From: Desulfotignum sp.
GTDB lineage: Bacteria > Desulfobacterota > Desulfobacteria > Desulfobacterales > Desulfobacteraceae
Direction of reading: 5' to 3'
DNA length: 64,000 nt
Assembly (NCBI GenBank): GCA_011390635.1
Contig: JAABSA010000002.1
Location: forward strand, 124,308-188,307
Part shown: positions 38,242 through 47,512 of the stretch, piece after piece
How the letters are laid out: each line of letters begins with the position of its first letter
How positions within the stretch are numbered: the stretch's first letter is position 1
Notes under the pieces: generated by a model
Seen by the model: only the letters and a program-made list of their open reading frames with translations
Told to the model about the DNA's origin: nothing
Databases searched by the model: none
Position numbers and translations under genes: made by a program

Positions 38242-39309
38242 TTATTCAATGAGCATGGCATCCCCATAGCTGAAAAAACGGTACCCATGGGCCACCGCCG
38301 TTTCATAGGCATGCAGGATTTTTTTGCGGTCATAAAAGGCTGACACCAGCATGAGCAAAGTGGATTTCGGCAGATGAAAATTGGTGATCACGGCATCCAC
38401 GCAGTGATAGGCAAACCCCGGATAAATATAGAGATCACACATACCGGCGCCCGGCTTTACCATCCCTGTTTCATCGCATAAAAATTCCAGGGTCCGCACC
38501 GATGTGGTGCCCACCGCCACCACCCTTCTTTTCTGCACTTTGGCGGCATTGATCTTCCGGGCCGCCTCCGGGGACAGTGAAAAATACTCGGAATGGATCT
38601 GGTGTTCCCGGATATCTTCCACCCGCACCGGCACAAAGGTACCGTATCCAACATGCAGGGTGATATGGGCCGTATCAATGCCTTTTTGCGCCAGCTGGGC
38701 CATCAGGGGGCGGGTAAAGTGCAGCCCTGCTGTGGGAGCTGCCACAGCCCCGTCAGCCTGGGCATACACGGTCTGGTAGTTTTCCCGGTCCATGGCAGAC
38801 AGATCCGTCGTGTCCTGGCTGCGCTTGATATAAGGAGGCAACGGCAGATGTCCGGCGGTTTTCATATAATCGATAAAATGTCTCCCCCCTGAAAAACAGA
38901 TCTCGCAGATCCCGCCATCGACTGCCTGCACCCGGCCTGTGATCTGGTCTGTGAAATCAATGCCAGTGCCTGTTTTCGGCATTTTTGATGCCCGTACCAG
39001 GCACTGGCATTGAAAGCTTCCGGTTTTTTCCAGGTGTTTTATTCCCGCTGCATAGTCTATGATCAGCACTTCGACCCGGCCGCCGGTGGATTTTTTGCCG
39101 AACAGCCGGGCCGGGATCACCCGGGTGTTGTTCACCACCAGCAGATCCCCCTGCTGCAATAGATCCGGCAGAAGGGAAAACCGATGATGGGAAATGGTGT
39201 TGCTGTTTTTTTGAATACGCATCAGTTTTGCATCACTGCGGTTGTCACAGGGCTTCTGGGCAATGCGGTCATCCGGCAGCTGGTAGTCGTAATCAGATAA
39301 CAGATACAT
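38242..39309 (-). CDS. queA: S-adenosylmethionine:tRNA ribosyltransferase-isomerase
   Basis: QueA converts preQ1 in tRNA to epoxyqueuosine. The 355-residue protein starts YDYQLPDDRIAQKP and has AAPTAGLHFT, LHVGYGTFVPVR and ITNFHLPKSTLLMLVSAF, the family motifs. Its start overlaps the stop of the small upstream membrane gene by one base. Confidence 0.97.
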   Translation of the reverse strand: MYLLSDYDYQLPDDRIAQKPCDNRSDAKLMRIQKNSNTISHHRFSLLPDLLQQGDLLVVNNTRVIPARLFGKKSTGGRVEVLIIDYAAGIKHLEKTGSFQCQCLVRASKMPKTGTGIDFTDQITGRVQAVDGGICEICFSGGRHFIDYMKTAGHLPLPPYIKRSQDTTDLSAMDRENYQTVYAQADGAVAAPTAGLHFTRPLMAQLAQKGIDTAHITLHVGYGTFVPVRVEDIREHQIHSEYFSLSPEAARKINAAKVQKRRVVAVGTTSVRTLEFLCDETGMVKPGAGMCDLYIYPGFAYHCVDAVITNFHLPKSTLLMLVSAFYDRKKILHAYETAVAHGYRFFSYGDAMLIE

Positions 39310-39500
39310 CAGGCTGCCTTCATGGCTGCGTACACAACACCTAAACCGGCCGCCATGAGGATAAAGCCGAACCGCCGCAGCCGGTCATTTTCCTGGCCCG
39401 CAATGATCTGGACCATCTCCTTCATCCGCTCGGGAAAGGCAAAATAGGGCAGACCTTCCACAATCATTACCATGCCCACGACACATAAAAAGAATTTCAT
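39309..39500 (-). CDS. DUF2065 (YjeT-like) small membrane protein
   Basis: The 63-residue protein has two hydrophobic helices (residues 2-20 and 43-60) around EGLPYFAFPERMKEM and RLRRFGF, the DUF2065 pattern. Function is unknown. It is coupled to queA by a one-base overlap. Confidence 0.85.
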   Translation of the reverse strand: MKFFLCVVGMVMIVEGLPYFAFPERMKEMVQIIAGQENDRLRRFGFILMAAGLGVVYAAMKAA

Positions 39501-39606
39501 ACGGTATGCTCCCTTTTTAATCCTGTCTTTTGATCTGATGCGTTTATATCATTTTATCACTGAAAATTCATGACAAAATATCAGCGGGAAGGGACCATCG
39601 AAAAAG

Positions 39607-40272
39607 TCAGACCGTATGAAAGCGATCATTTTTATCAAACGCTATATATTGAATCAGGGCCATGATAAAAAAGACAGGTATGAAAAGTTCCAGACATTCC
39701 TCCATGATACCCGAAAGAACCCTGGGATTTTCCAGTACGGGCAGAAGAAAAGCTATCATCCCGGAGTTTCCGTCCAGGACCAGTTTACTCACCAGGGCAC
39801 AGGATACTCCGCACACAACCGAAACCGCCCAGGGCCTGGCATCCAGCAGGGCCTTTTTCCACCCGGGCAGAATCTTCCTCACATAGACAACCCCATAGGC
39901 CAGAAGTCCGACAATCAGCAGCGTCACCACCATTTTTTCGGGCCAGGGAACTTCCGGGCTGAGAAAGAACTTGATCTTGAACATGCCCATGGTGGTGAAC
40001 CGTTCATGAAAATCCAGCTCCCGCAGGCCCAGAAGCAGGACAAACAATCCCGGGGCCGGCCCGGTCCTGACCGTACCCGTCAGGTTCAGATACAGCAAAA
40101 TCAGGCAGAAAAAAAAGTAGCCGCCTGCGGATAAATTCTCCACCGCACCATTTTCCCGAACCAGTTCAGAGGGAAGATCTCCGGGCATCAGATAGATGCC
40201 GAAGACCATCAGGACATACAAAGCCAGAACCCCTGCAACAAACAGGGTGTTTTCCCGCGTCTTTGCCTTCAT
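39607..40272 (-). CDS. Unknown polytopic membrane protein
   Basis: The 221-residue protein has about six hydrophobic segments. Conserved-looking polar groups lie near membrane ends: LRELDFHERFTTMG around residue 84 and MEECLELF near 190. Acidic and His residues at membrane boundaries recall membrane hydrolases, but I cannot place it in a named family. GGGAGGTG seven bases before the ATG makes it a convincing gene. It is not clearly in an operon with DUF2065 (106-base gap). Confidence 0.7.
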   Translation of the reverse strand: MKAKTRENTLFVAGVLALYVLMVFGIYLMPGDLPSELVRENGAVENLSAGGYFFFCLILLYLNLTGTVRTGPAPGLFVLLLGLRELDFHERFTTMGMFKIKFFLSPEVPWPEKMVVTLLIVGLLAYGVVYVRKILPGWKKALLDARPWAVSVVCGVSCALVSKLVLDGNSGMIAFLLPVLENPRVLSGIMEECLELFIPVFFIMALIQYIAFDKNDRFHTV

Positions 40273-40360
40273 TTTTTGACACCTCCCTTTTGCTGGGTTT
40301 TGTCTATATCATTTTACGAATAAAAATTCATGGAAAAATTGTGAACCTGCTCACTGAATC

Positions 40361-40427
40361 AGAAATTATTCTTGCCCTGTATATGACAAAAAGATACGCC
40401 CGGAAAAACACCAGACAGAATGTCTGA
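40361..40427 (+). pseudogene. Relic of a BrnA-type antitoxin 3' end
   Basis: A frame reads LALYMTKRYARKNTRQNV then stop. The end of the intact antitoxin at 44901-45125 reads LLPIMKRYSRKKNKQDA then stop. The DNA is also similar to 44571-44622. No complete gene remains in the 269-base gap between the membrane protein and gatB, which otherwise holds nothing I recognise. Confidence 0.4.
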
Positions 40428-40541
40428 TCAAGCAAATATCCAGAACCATAAAATTTCATTGATAAATCACGCCATCAGGGTTATATAAACAGGTTGTTGC
40501 AAAAGTGACCAAAAAAAATTTCAAAAGGGAAAAAACCGTTT

Positions 40542-41981
40542 ATGGAGTTTGAACCTGTTATCGGCCTTGAGGTCCATGCCCAGCTGAAAACCGAGACCAA
40601 AATTTTTTGTTCCTGTACCACAACATTCGGCAATGCACCCAATGCCAATACCTGTCCTGTGTGCACCGGCATGCCCGGGGTTTTGCCGGTATTGAACAAA
40701 AAGGCGGTAACCTTTGCCATCAGGGCGGCTTTGGCCACCCATTGCACCATTGCCGAAGAAAGCCGGTTTGACCGGAAAAACTATTTTTACCCGGACCTGC
40801 CCAAGGGATACCAGATCTCCCAGTATGCGGCCCCCATTGCAGAGCATGGCCATCTGGACATTGCAACCGACCGGACCGGAGAAAAAACCATCGGTATCAC
40901 CCGGATCCACATGGAAGAAGATGCAGGCAAACTGATCCATGATCCTGCCCGGGGAAAGAGCCTGGTGGACTTGAACCGCACCGGAGTGCCGTTGATTGAA
41001 ATCGTCAGTGAACCCGATATCCGGACCCCGGCCGAAGCAGGGGCTTACTTGCGCAAACTGCATGCCATCCTCAAATATATTGATGTGTGTGACGGGAACA
41101 TGGAAGAAGGCAGCTTCCGGTGTGATGCCAATATTTCCCTTCGGCCGGCAGGGCAGCAAGCCTTCGGTACCAGAACCGAACTGAAAAATTTGAACTCTTT
41201 CCGCCATGTGGAAAACGCCATCCAGTATGAAATAGAGCGCCAGACCCATGTACTGGAGCAAGGCGATGCCGTAATCCAGGAAACCCGGCTGTGGGATCCT
41301 GCCAAAAACAAAACCATGTCCATGCGGGGCAAGGAACAGGCCCATGATTACCGGTATTTCCCCGATCCGGACCTGGTTCCCCTCATCGTGGACCAGCACT
41401 GGATACAACAGGTGGCAGACCAGATGCCGGAACTGCCGGAAGCAAAAAAAGCCCGGTTCATTTCCCGATACCAGCTGTCTGACTATGATGCCGGGATATT
41501 GACCGCAGACATCCATCTGGCGGATTTTTTTGAAGCCGCCGTGGCGGATCTGTCCAATGTCAAACAGGCAGCCAACTGGATTACCACCACCCTGCTGGGC
41601 CTGCTCAATGCCCGGGGCCTGGACATCACCCGATCTCCGGTGTCAGCGAATGATTTTGCCGCTCTCATGGGCCTGCTGGAGTCCCAGAAGATCACTGCCG
41701 CAGTGGCAAAAACCGTGTTTGAAGAAATGGCACAGACCGGTGCCGATCCAGGGACCATTGTACAACAAAAGGGGCTGGAACAGGTATCTGACAGTTTGGC
41801 GCTTCAAACCCTGGTGGATGCTGTGCTGGTGGAAAACCCGGATGAAGTGGCGGCCTTTAGAAGCGGCAAGACCAAACTGTTCAGCTTTTTCATGGGACAG
41901 ATCATGAAAAAAACCCGGGGCAAGGCTGATCCGAAAACCCTGACCCCTATATTGCAATCCAGACTCCATCAGGAGAAGTGA
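40542..41981 (+). CDS. gatB: Asp-tRNA(Asn)/Glu-tRNA(Gln) amidotransferase subunit B
   Basis: GatB binds the misacylated tRNA and activates it for amidation. The 479-residue protein starts [22 protein letters not shown], has the zinc cysteines ([19 protein letters not shown]) and [10 protein letters not shown], and ends with the YqeY-like tail. gatA and gatC lie together 12 kb away. Confidence 0.97.
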   Translation: MEFEPVIGLEVHAQLKTETKIFCSCTTTFGNAPNANTCPVCTGMPGVLPVLNKKAVTFAIRAALATHCTIAEESRFDRKNYFYPDLPKGYQISQYAAPIAEHGHLDIATDRTGEKTIGITRIHMEEDAGKLIHDPARGKSLVDLNRTGVPLIEIVSEPDIRTPAEAGAYLRKLHAILKYIDVCDGNMEEGSFRCDANISLRPAGQQAFGTRTELKNLNSFRHVENAIQYEIERQTHVLEQGDAVIQETRLWDPAKNKTMSMRGKEQAHDYRYFPDPDLVPLIVDQHWIQQVADQMPELPEAKKARFISRYQLSDYDAGILTADIHLADFFEAAVADLSNVKQAANWITTTLLGLLNARGLDITRSPVSANDFAALMGLLESQKITAAVAKTVFEEMAQTGADPGTIVQQKGLEQVSDSLALQTLVDAVLVENPDEVAAFRSGKTKLFSFFMGQIMKKTRGKADPKTLTPILQSRLHQEK

Positions 41982-41982
41982 C

Positions 41983-42663
41983 ATGAGATATTGTAAAACA
42001 GTTTTTCCGGTTCTTTGTTTTTTGATGCTTACCTTTGCCCTGCCCTGTACTATTCTGAAACATGATGTCCCGTTTTCCTCCATGGCCGGGGCAGCCACCC
42101 CTGATACCGGGGTGCAGCTTCCTGCAACCATTGCGGTGCTGCCCTTTACCATCCATGCATCGGAAGATATTTCCCATATACAGCAGGGTGTGGTGCATAT
42201 GCTTCATTCCCGCCTGTCCTGGCCGGATCGTGTCCGGGTGGTCCCCAGACGGCAGGTAGCTGCTGTTGTGCAAAAACTGAACGGGGCAGACAAACACCAG
42301 GTCATTCAGCAGGTGGCACACCAGACCGACAGCAACCTTGTGCTGATCGGCAGCATCACCAGACTGGCCGGATCATTCAGTATTGATGCCATGGTATATG
42401 ACATGGAAAACAAGCGGCATATGGCCTTTTTTGAACAATCCAAGAACAGTGATGAACTCATTGACAAAGTGGGCAGGATTGCCGCGGGAATCAACAAACA
42501 GGTGTTTGACCGGTCAACGATTGCCTGGGAAAAAATCGAGCAGGAGCGCCAGGCCCGGATCAATGAATTGAAACGCCAGAATCCGGAAAACCTGATGCAG
42601 AACCCCCGGTGGCAGCAGCAGGATGATTCGCCCGGCTGGAAAATATGGAAATATTTGTTTTAG
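41983..42663 (+). CDS. Exported protein with FlgO/TolB-N-like domain
   Basis: The 226-residue protein has an N-terminal signal segment and then a domain beginning ATIAVLPFTIHASEDISHIQQG that resembles the curli-CsgG/FlgO/TolB-N type fold. It is clearly paralogous to residues 30-190 of the FG-GAP protein at 48782-50410: both have an I/VAVLPF...L-SRLS/W-D start, the LIGSIT/LFGSLT core, S-DA-MV-D and FFEQS-N. The C-terminal 40 residues are charged and end in a WKIWKYLF motif. AGGAG seven bases ahead supports the start, and it is one base after the gatB stop. Function is unknown. Confidence 0.75.
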   Translation: MRYCKTVFPVLCFLMLTFALPCTILKHDVPFSSMAGAATPDTGVQLPATIAVLPFTIHASEDISHIQQGVVHMLHSRLSWPDRVRVVPRRQVAAVVQKLNGADKHQVIQQVAHQTDSNLVLIGSITRLAGSFSIDAMVYDMENKRHMAFFEQSKNSDELIDKVGRIAAGINKQVFDRSTIAWEKIEQERQARINELKRQNPENLMQNPRWQQQDDSPGWKIWKYLF

Positions 42664-42685
42664 CGGTTAGCTTTTAGCTTTTAGC
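42661..42685. repeat. AGCTAA-type short repeat, copy 3
   Basis: TAGCGGTTAGCTTTTAGCTT and TTAGCC follow the stop of the exported protein and lie in the gap before the convergent ATPase gene. They are the same repeat type as at 31402 and 32901. Confidence 0.45.
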
Positions 42686-42693
42686 CTGTACAG

Positions 42694-43602
42694 ACTACAT
42701 CCCCCAGACCTTGATATCTGCTCCCTGGTATGTTTCCATACGGCGGAAGATCTTGTCTTCCCAGGGGACTTTTGCATCACGGTTGAAGATCACCAGGTGG
42801 CCTTCTTTCGTACCGCAGGTGTCCATGTAACTGCGGGTCTGTTCCAGGCCCGAAAAAATGGTGCTTTCCAGGCTTTTGTGCAGCACTTTCAGCTCCACCA
42901 CTATTTTTTGCACCGGACCCTGCCACCGGACCCAGTCCGGTTTCTCCTCTTGTGCAGGTGCCAGGGGCCACAGCACCAGCAGGTCCACCCGCTGCCTGCC
43001 CAGGCCGTATTCCCGCTCGATCCTTCCCCCGGAATTGATGACCCGCTGCAAAAATGCCTGGAGCAGCAGCTGGGGGCCGGCCTCCTTGTACTGGAACCGC
43101 TCCAGCCAGTGCGCGGAATGCTCCTGGAAAAACTGCTGGAAGGCTGCCATGAGTTTGTCCATGTCCAGCCGGTTGTCCGGGGTGATATACCAGGCGGTCT
43201 GGTGAGACAGGGTATCCTGAATGGTGGCGGTCAGCATTCTGGGAATAATTTCCCGGTAAATGGGATTGGCAATGGCAAGCTGGGGTTTGCGCCGGATCAG
43301 GCCCAGATCTGTCACATACTGCACATCATCTTCGGGCAGATCCCCCGGCGAATCCATCCGCCCGCTTAAAATACCTGCCACCACCCGGTGAACCCGGGGC
43401 TCCTGCAGCTTGTCCCCCAGCTGGTCCAGGTGGGTTTCCCGACGGATGATCAGGTTTTCTTTTGCCTGGTCCACCATCTCCTTGTTAACAGGCCGGCTGC
43501 GGTCTCTGCCCTCTTTCATTTCAAAACAGACCTCATAGGCCAGGGCATTTACCAGCCAGGGTTGTCCCTGACTTAAGTGCCAGATACAGGAGACGGCATC
43601 CG
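42694..43602 (-). repeat. Direct repeat, parent copy of the ATPase/nuclease 3' part
   Basis: This stretch is repeated in the same orientation at 45168-46093. The terminal few hundred bases are almost identical; divergence rises toward the break near the GQAFTP codons. Confidence 0.9.
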
Positions 43603-44314
43603 GGGTGAACGCCTGGCCGGTTTCTGTGGTATGCTGCTGCAGGAGAAACTGCACCTCCTCCTTGACAAAATCACCCATCCGAAGGGATTTTGCCTTAATA
43701 TTGAATGCACTGCCGCCAGTGATGACCTCTTGGCCACTGCCGGAGTGAATCCGGTAGTCCCGCACATCCCGCACCCCGCAAAGAATAATGGAAGAGGGAA
43801 ACTGCTCCGGCCGCTGGGTATAACCAGAGCGGATCTGACGCAGCACTGAAATCAGGGTGTCTCCCACCAGGGCGTCTATCTCATCCATGACCAGTACCAC
43901 CGGAAGTACACTGAACTGAGAGAATCGACTTAAAGCCACCATCAATGCATCATGCTCACCAGACTCAGACAATATCTGTTCACGGTTTTTCAACAGAAAA
44001 CCATCACCCAGATCATTGGCTGCCCTTGTGCCCAATGCCATTAGAATACTTTTCATTCCTTTGGCCACATCCTCTCTGGCCGTCTGTGCCGTTTCCACAT
44101 TGCAGTACAGTCCCCGGTACCGGCCCCCGGCATTCAGATAATCCACCAGTGTCAGCATGGACGTGGTCTTGCCGGTCTGGCGCGGGGCATGCAGCACAAA
44201 ATATTTTTTCTGCGTCAGCAGCATTTCAATCTCTGAAAGATCAAATCGTTCGAGGGGTGGCAGACAATAATGGTCTGTACAATTCACCGGGCCGGCTGTA
44301 TTAAAAAATCGCAT
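42695..44314 (-). CDS. AAA-like ATPase with C-terminal PD-(D/E)XK nuclease domain
   Basis: The 539-residue protein has a Walker A HAPRQTGKTTS (residues 42-52) and Walker B VVLVMDEIDALV near 140. A helical and winged-helix region follows, then a C-terminal domain with GRQRVDLLVL and KIVVELKVL, which fits the D...ExK core of a restriction-type nuclease, and ends with GHLVIFNRD. Such proteins are widespread in Desulfobacteraceae, often as several copies; their function is unsettled, with mobile-element or defence-linked roles proposed. A direct, truncated copy of its C-terminal 300 codons lies at 45168-46093 beyond a BrnTA pair. Confidence 0.8.
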   Translation of the reverse strand: MRFFNTAGPVNCTDHYCLPPLERFDLSEIEMLLTQKKYFVLHAPRQTGKTTSMLTLVDYLNAGGRYRGLYCNVETAQTAREDVAKGMKSILMALGTRAANDLGDGFLLKNREQILSESGEHDALMVALSRFSQFSVLPVVLVMDEIDALVGDTLISVLRQIRSGYTQRPEQFPSSIILCGVRDVRDYRIHSGSGQEVITGGSAFNIKAKSLRMGDFVKEEVQFLLQQHTTETGQAFTPDAVSCIWHLSQGQPWLVNALAYEVCFEMKEGRDRSRPVNKEMVDQAKENLIIRRETHLDQLGDKLQEPRVHRVVAGILSGRMDSPGDLPEDDVQYVTDLGLIRRKPQLAIANPIYREIIPRMLTATIQDTLSHQTAWYITPDNRLDMDKLMAAFQQFFQEHSAHWLERFQYKEAGPQLLLQAFLQRVINSGGRIEREYGLGRQRVDLLVLWPLAPAQEEKPDWVRWQGPVQKIVVELKVLHKSLESTIFSGLEQTRSYMDTCGTKEGHLVIFNRDAKVPWEDKIFRRMETYQGADIKVWGM

Positions 44315-44638
44315 CTGTTATTTTATCCTGTTATATTTCAATGTATTCATGCAGTCAGCCACATAAAACCGGTTGTTGTTGAGATCAAAAAATTCAACGG
44401 CTTGTTGCGCTGGTCTTTCCCCGGATATGGACACTTGAAACCTAAAATAGCCCTTTTAGTGCTTTAAATCAAGACAACAGTTGAATTTTTCCCCATATTT
44501 CAAGCAGTTGTCAAGATCCATCACTTTGTAAGCAAAGACTCTTCTCAAAAGGCCAAACAGGAGATCACTGATAAATTCTGCTTGCCCTGTTTATGGGAAA
44601 AAGATACTCTTCAAAAATATTGGAGGAGAAAATAAAAT
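44315..44638. other. Gap between the ATPase/nuclease and brnT
   Basis: These 324 bases hold no intact gene. The segment 44571-44622 resembles 40361-40412 and, read as protein, gives LALFMGKRYSSK, like the end of a BrnA-type antitoxin. The last 20 bases provide GGAGGAG for brnT. Confidence 0.6.
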
Positions 44639-44920
44639 ATGCTGACATTTGAATGGGACCGGAAAAAGGCAAAAAGCAACGAACAAAAACATGGCATCAA
44701 CTTTCATGAGGCAAGCACTGTCTTTGCTGATTCTGTTTCTTTAACAATCTGCGATCCCCTTCACTCTGATGATGAGAAACGGTTTATCATTATCGGAATC
44801 TCATACAGAAATCGGATTTTGGCCGTTGTGCATACGTCGTGTGATGATAATATTAGAATAATAAGTGCCAGAAAGGCTACAAAAAAAGAGAGGTCATACT
44901 ATGAACATTATGAAAAATGA
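44639..44920 (+). CDS. brnT: BrnT-family ribonuclease toxin
   Basis: The 93-residue protein shows the BrnT pattern FEWDRKKAKSNEQKHGINF, EASTVFAD, EKRFIIIG and the end IRIISARKATKKERSYYE. BrnT is a RelE-fold RNase neutralised by a downstream DNA-binding antitoxin. GGAGGAG is placed ahead of the start, and the antitoxin gene overlaps its 3' end by 20 bases. Confidence 0.92.
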   Translation: MLTFEWDRKKAKSNEQKHGINFHEASTVFADSVSLTICDPLHSDDEKRFIIIGISYRNRILAVVHTSCDDNIRIISARKATKKERSYYEHYEK

Positions 44921-45125
44921 TGCTGACATGTTGGAGGAATATGATTTTTCCAACGGCGTAAGGGGAAAATATGCAGCAAAGTATGCTGAAGGGACTAATG
45001 TTGTAATCATTGATCCCGATGTCGCCCAATATTTTTCTGATCCTGAATCAGTTAATGAGGCGTTGCGATCTTTACTCCCCATTATGAAAAGATACTCCCG
45101 GAAAAAAAACAAACAAGATGCCTGA
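44901..45125 (+). CDS. brnA: BrnA-like antitoxin
   Basis: The 74-residue protein begins MNIMKNDADMLEEYDFSNG and has GTNVVIIDPDVAQYF and DPESVNEALRSLLPIMK, the ribbon-helix-helix-like pattern of antitoxins that follow brnT. Translation from ATG 44901 overlaps the brnT end. It should bind and silence BrnT and autoregulate the pair (family knowledge). Confidence 0.82.
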   Translation: MNIMKNDADMLEEYDFSNGVRGKYAAKYAEGTNVVIIDPDVAQYFSDPESVNEALRSLLPIMKRYSRKKNKQDA

Positions 45126-45167
45126 GCATGGAAAGATCCAAAACAGTGTTTGAAGAGATGGCGCAAC

Positions 45168-46093
45168 CTACATCCCCCAGACCTTGATATCTGCTCCCTG
45201 GTATGTTTCCATACGGCGGAAGATCTTGTCTTCCCAGGGGACTTTTGCATCACGGTTGAAGATCACCAGGTGGCCTTCTTTCGTACCGCAGGTGTCCATG
45301 TAACTGCGGGTCTGTTCCAGGCCCGAAAAAATGGTGCTTTCCAGGCTTTTGTGCAGCACTTTCAGCTCCACCACTATTTTTTGCACCGGACCCTGCCACC
45401 GGACCCAGTCCGGTTTCTCCTCTTGTGCAGGTTCCAGGGGCCACAGCACCAGCAGGTCCACCCGCTGCCTGCCCAGACCGTATTCCCGCTCGATCCTTCC
45501 CCCGGAATTGATGACCCGCTGCAAAAATGCCTGAAGCAGCAGCTGGGGTCCGGCCTCTTTGTACTGGAACCGCTCCAGCCAGTGCGCGGAATGCTCCTGG
45601 AAAAACTGCTGGAAAGCGCCCATGAGTTTGTCCATGTCCAGCCGGTTGTCCGGAGTGATGTACCAGGCGGTCTGATGGGACAAAGTGATCTGCGTGCTGT
45701 ACGTCAACATCCGAGGAATGATTTCCCGGTAAATGGGGTTGGCGATGGCAAGCTGGGGTTTGCTGCGGATCAGTCCCAGATCGGTCACGTACTGCACATC
45801 ATCTTCCGGCAGATCCCCCGGCGCATCCATCCGCCCGCTTACAATACCTGCCACCACCCGATGGACCCGGGGCTCCTGCAGCTTGTCCCCCAGCTGGTCC
45901 AAGTGGGTTTCCCGCCCGAGGATCAGGCTTTCTTTTGCCTGGTCCACCATCTCCTTGTTAACAGGGCGGCTGCGGTCTCTGCCCTCTTTCATTTCAAAAC
46001 AGACCTCATAGGCCAGGGCATTTACCAGCCAGGGCTGCCCCTGGCTCAGGTGCCAGATGCAGGACACGGGACCGGGGTAAATTCCTGGCCGGG
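45168..46093 (-). pseudogene. Truncated duplicate of the ATPase/nuclease gene
   Basis: It encodes residues about 241-539 of the parent gene at 42695-44314, including the whole nuclease domain, but lacks the ATPase. Upstream of the open 299-codon stretch the match continues for about 25 bases with one base missing (CCGGTCCCGTGT against CCGGATGCCGTC), a frameshift. It then breaks off at a terminator hairpin. No ribosome binding site is seen for a shortened product, so it is probably not expressed as a functional protein. Confidence 0.85.
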
Positions 46094-46097
46094 CTAT

Positions 46098-46129
46098 AAA
46101 AAAGGCCCGGCAATTGCCGGGCCTTTTTT
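46098..46129 (-). terminator. Intrinsic terminator of the first porin gene
   Basis: AAAAAAGGCCCGGC, AATT, then the exact complement gives a 14-base stem with a run of T on either side, 46 bases after the porin stop. The T-run on the minus strand follows the stem directly. Confidence 0.9.
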
Positions 46130-46174
46130 ATTTCCAGGTGGTAATGGTACGATTATTGTCAGGCAGGGTCCTGT

Positions 46175-47275
46175 CTAGAAATTAATCTGCCACTTAATAC
46201 CGTAATACGTAACTTTGGCATTTTCCTGATCCAGATCAATCACACCGATTTCAGGTGTCAGGAAAACCCCGGGTGCCAGAAATATGGTGGACTGTACATA
46301 AAAAGTATCTGCATCATCCGTAACTGCGCCCGGAACATCCAGTTCGGTTGCCACATACCCGTAACCGGCTTCCAGGTAAAGCCCTTCCCGGATTGCATAA
46401 CCGGCGATCAACAGACCTGCCAGAGCGTCCTTGTCTATAACATCAGTGCCGTTAAACACCGCATATCCCCAGCCGTCACCATCCAGGTTGGGAGGCCCGG
46501 ATGAAAGCGCATTGTTCACCAGAATGTCCGCCATGTTACCCACGTTCTGGCCGCCCCAGATATTGCCCTTGAAATAGGCGGCACCAATGTCAAACCTGCC
46601 GCCAATGCCCACTATCCAGGAATCAACGGAATAATCTTTGTTATTGGCCTTGATATCAAAGGTCTGGTATCCACCGGCAAACCGCAGGTGCCATTTGTTG
46701 CCGTCAATGCCGTACTTTGCCTGGATGGACGGCATCTTGGTTTCCGTGCTCCACCCGAAGTTGTTCTGCAGAAATGTCTGGTTGGTATATACATTCTTAG
46801 GTTCCACCGCTGCAATCTCAAAATCACCGAATGTCAGGCGGACCATGGCTTTTCTGTCACCATAAAGCATACCGAAGGCGCTCATGTTGATATCGCCCTT
46901 GTTGAACCCGGCAATGTTGTACACCTGGTTGGAATAGGGAAACAGCAGCGGGGTATAGTTTTTACCTACTCCCAAAGAGCCGGCACCGAAGTTCCATTCA
47001 CCCCACAAAATACGGGTATTGACATTTCCTCCCTGGGCACCGTATTCAAACCGGCCGGTCAACGCATCATTCACCGTGACATTAGCCCCGATACGGGCGT
47101 TGCCGTGCAGATTCTGTTCATAGTCGTCAGAATCAATCCCGCCTTTAAACGGGTTTTTTTCAAAATCCGAATAAAAGGTAGAAACCCGGGCAGACCCGTA
47201 AAAATTCCAGTCAGCCGCCACTGCCGGGCCTGCCAGGAACACCAGCGCTGCAGCCACCACCATTAGTTTTTTCAT
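46175..47275 (-). CDS. Outer-membrane porin (first of a tandem pair)
   Basis: The 366-residue protein has a signal peptide ending near AVAAD, starts WNFYGSARVSTFYSD, shows the alternating pattern of beta strands and ends in KWQINF with the C-terminal Phe used by the Bam machinery. It is similar over its length to the next porin. Its promoter reads TTGACA and TTAATA at 47425-47454 with 18-base spacing, and AAGGAG precedes the start. Confidence 0.85.
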   Translation of the reverse strand: MKKLMVVAAALVFLAGPAVAADWNFYGSARVSTFYSDFEKNPFKGGIDSDDYEQNLHGNARIGANVTVNDALTGRFEYGAQGGNVNTRILWGEWNFGAGSLGVGKNYTPLLFPYSNQVYNIAGFNKGDINMSAFGMLYGDRKAMVRLTFGDFEIAAVEPKNVYTNQTFLQNNFGWSTETKMPSIQAKYGIDGNKWHLRFAGGYQTFDIKANNKDYSVDSWIVGIGGRFDIGAAYFKGNIWGGQNVGNMADILVNNALSSGPPNLDGDGWGYAVFNGTDVIDKDALAGLLIAGYAIREGLYLEAGYGYVATELDVPGAVTDDADTFYVQSTIFLAPGVFLTPEIGVIDLDQENAKVTYYGIKWQINF

Positions 47276-47424
47276 CTTTTCTCCTTTTGTTTAAATAGTC
47301 CACCAAGCAATTGCCTGCATCCCGTACCACCCGGGGTCAGAAAAGCAGAACGTTCCTTTTAATCGCCTGTCTTTTCTGCTGAAAAAACACCTAACATTTT
47401 TTTAATAAACGATGTTCACCCACC

Positions 47425-47454
47425 TATTAATCAGGTTATAGCACCTTGTGTCAA
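47425..47454 (-). promoter_or_regulatory. Promoter of the first porin
   Basis: TTGACA (47449-47454) and TTAATA (47425-47430) on the minus strand, 18 bases apart, leave a leader of about 140 bases. Confidence 0.5.
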
Positions 47455-47512
47455 TCTTTTTTTTATAATACATTCTTTTATTGAAAAAACCGTCCCTGAA
47501 AATATAAACAAC

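Noticed and set aside
45150-46178. A 342-codon plus-strand open frame
   Set aside because: It is antisense to the truncated ATPase/nuclease copy, and the same shadow appears opposite the parent gene at 42797-43369.
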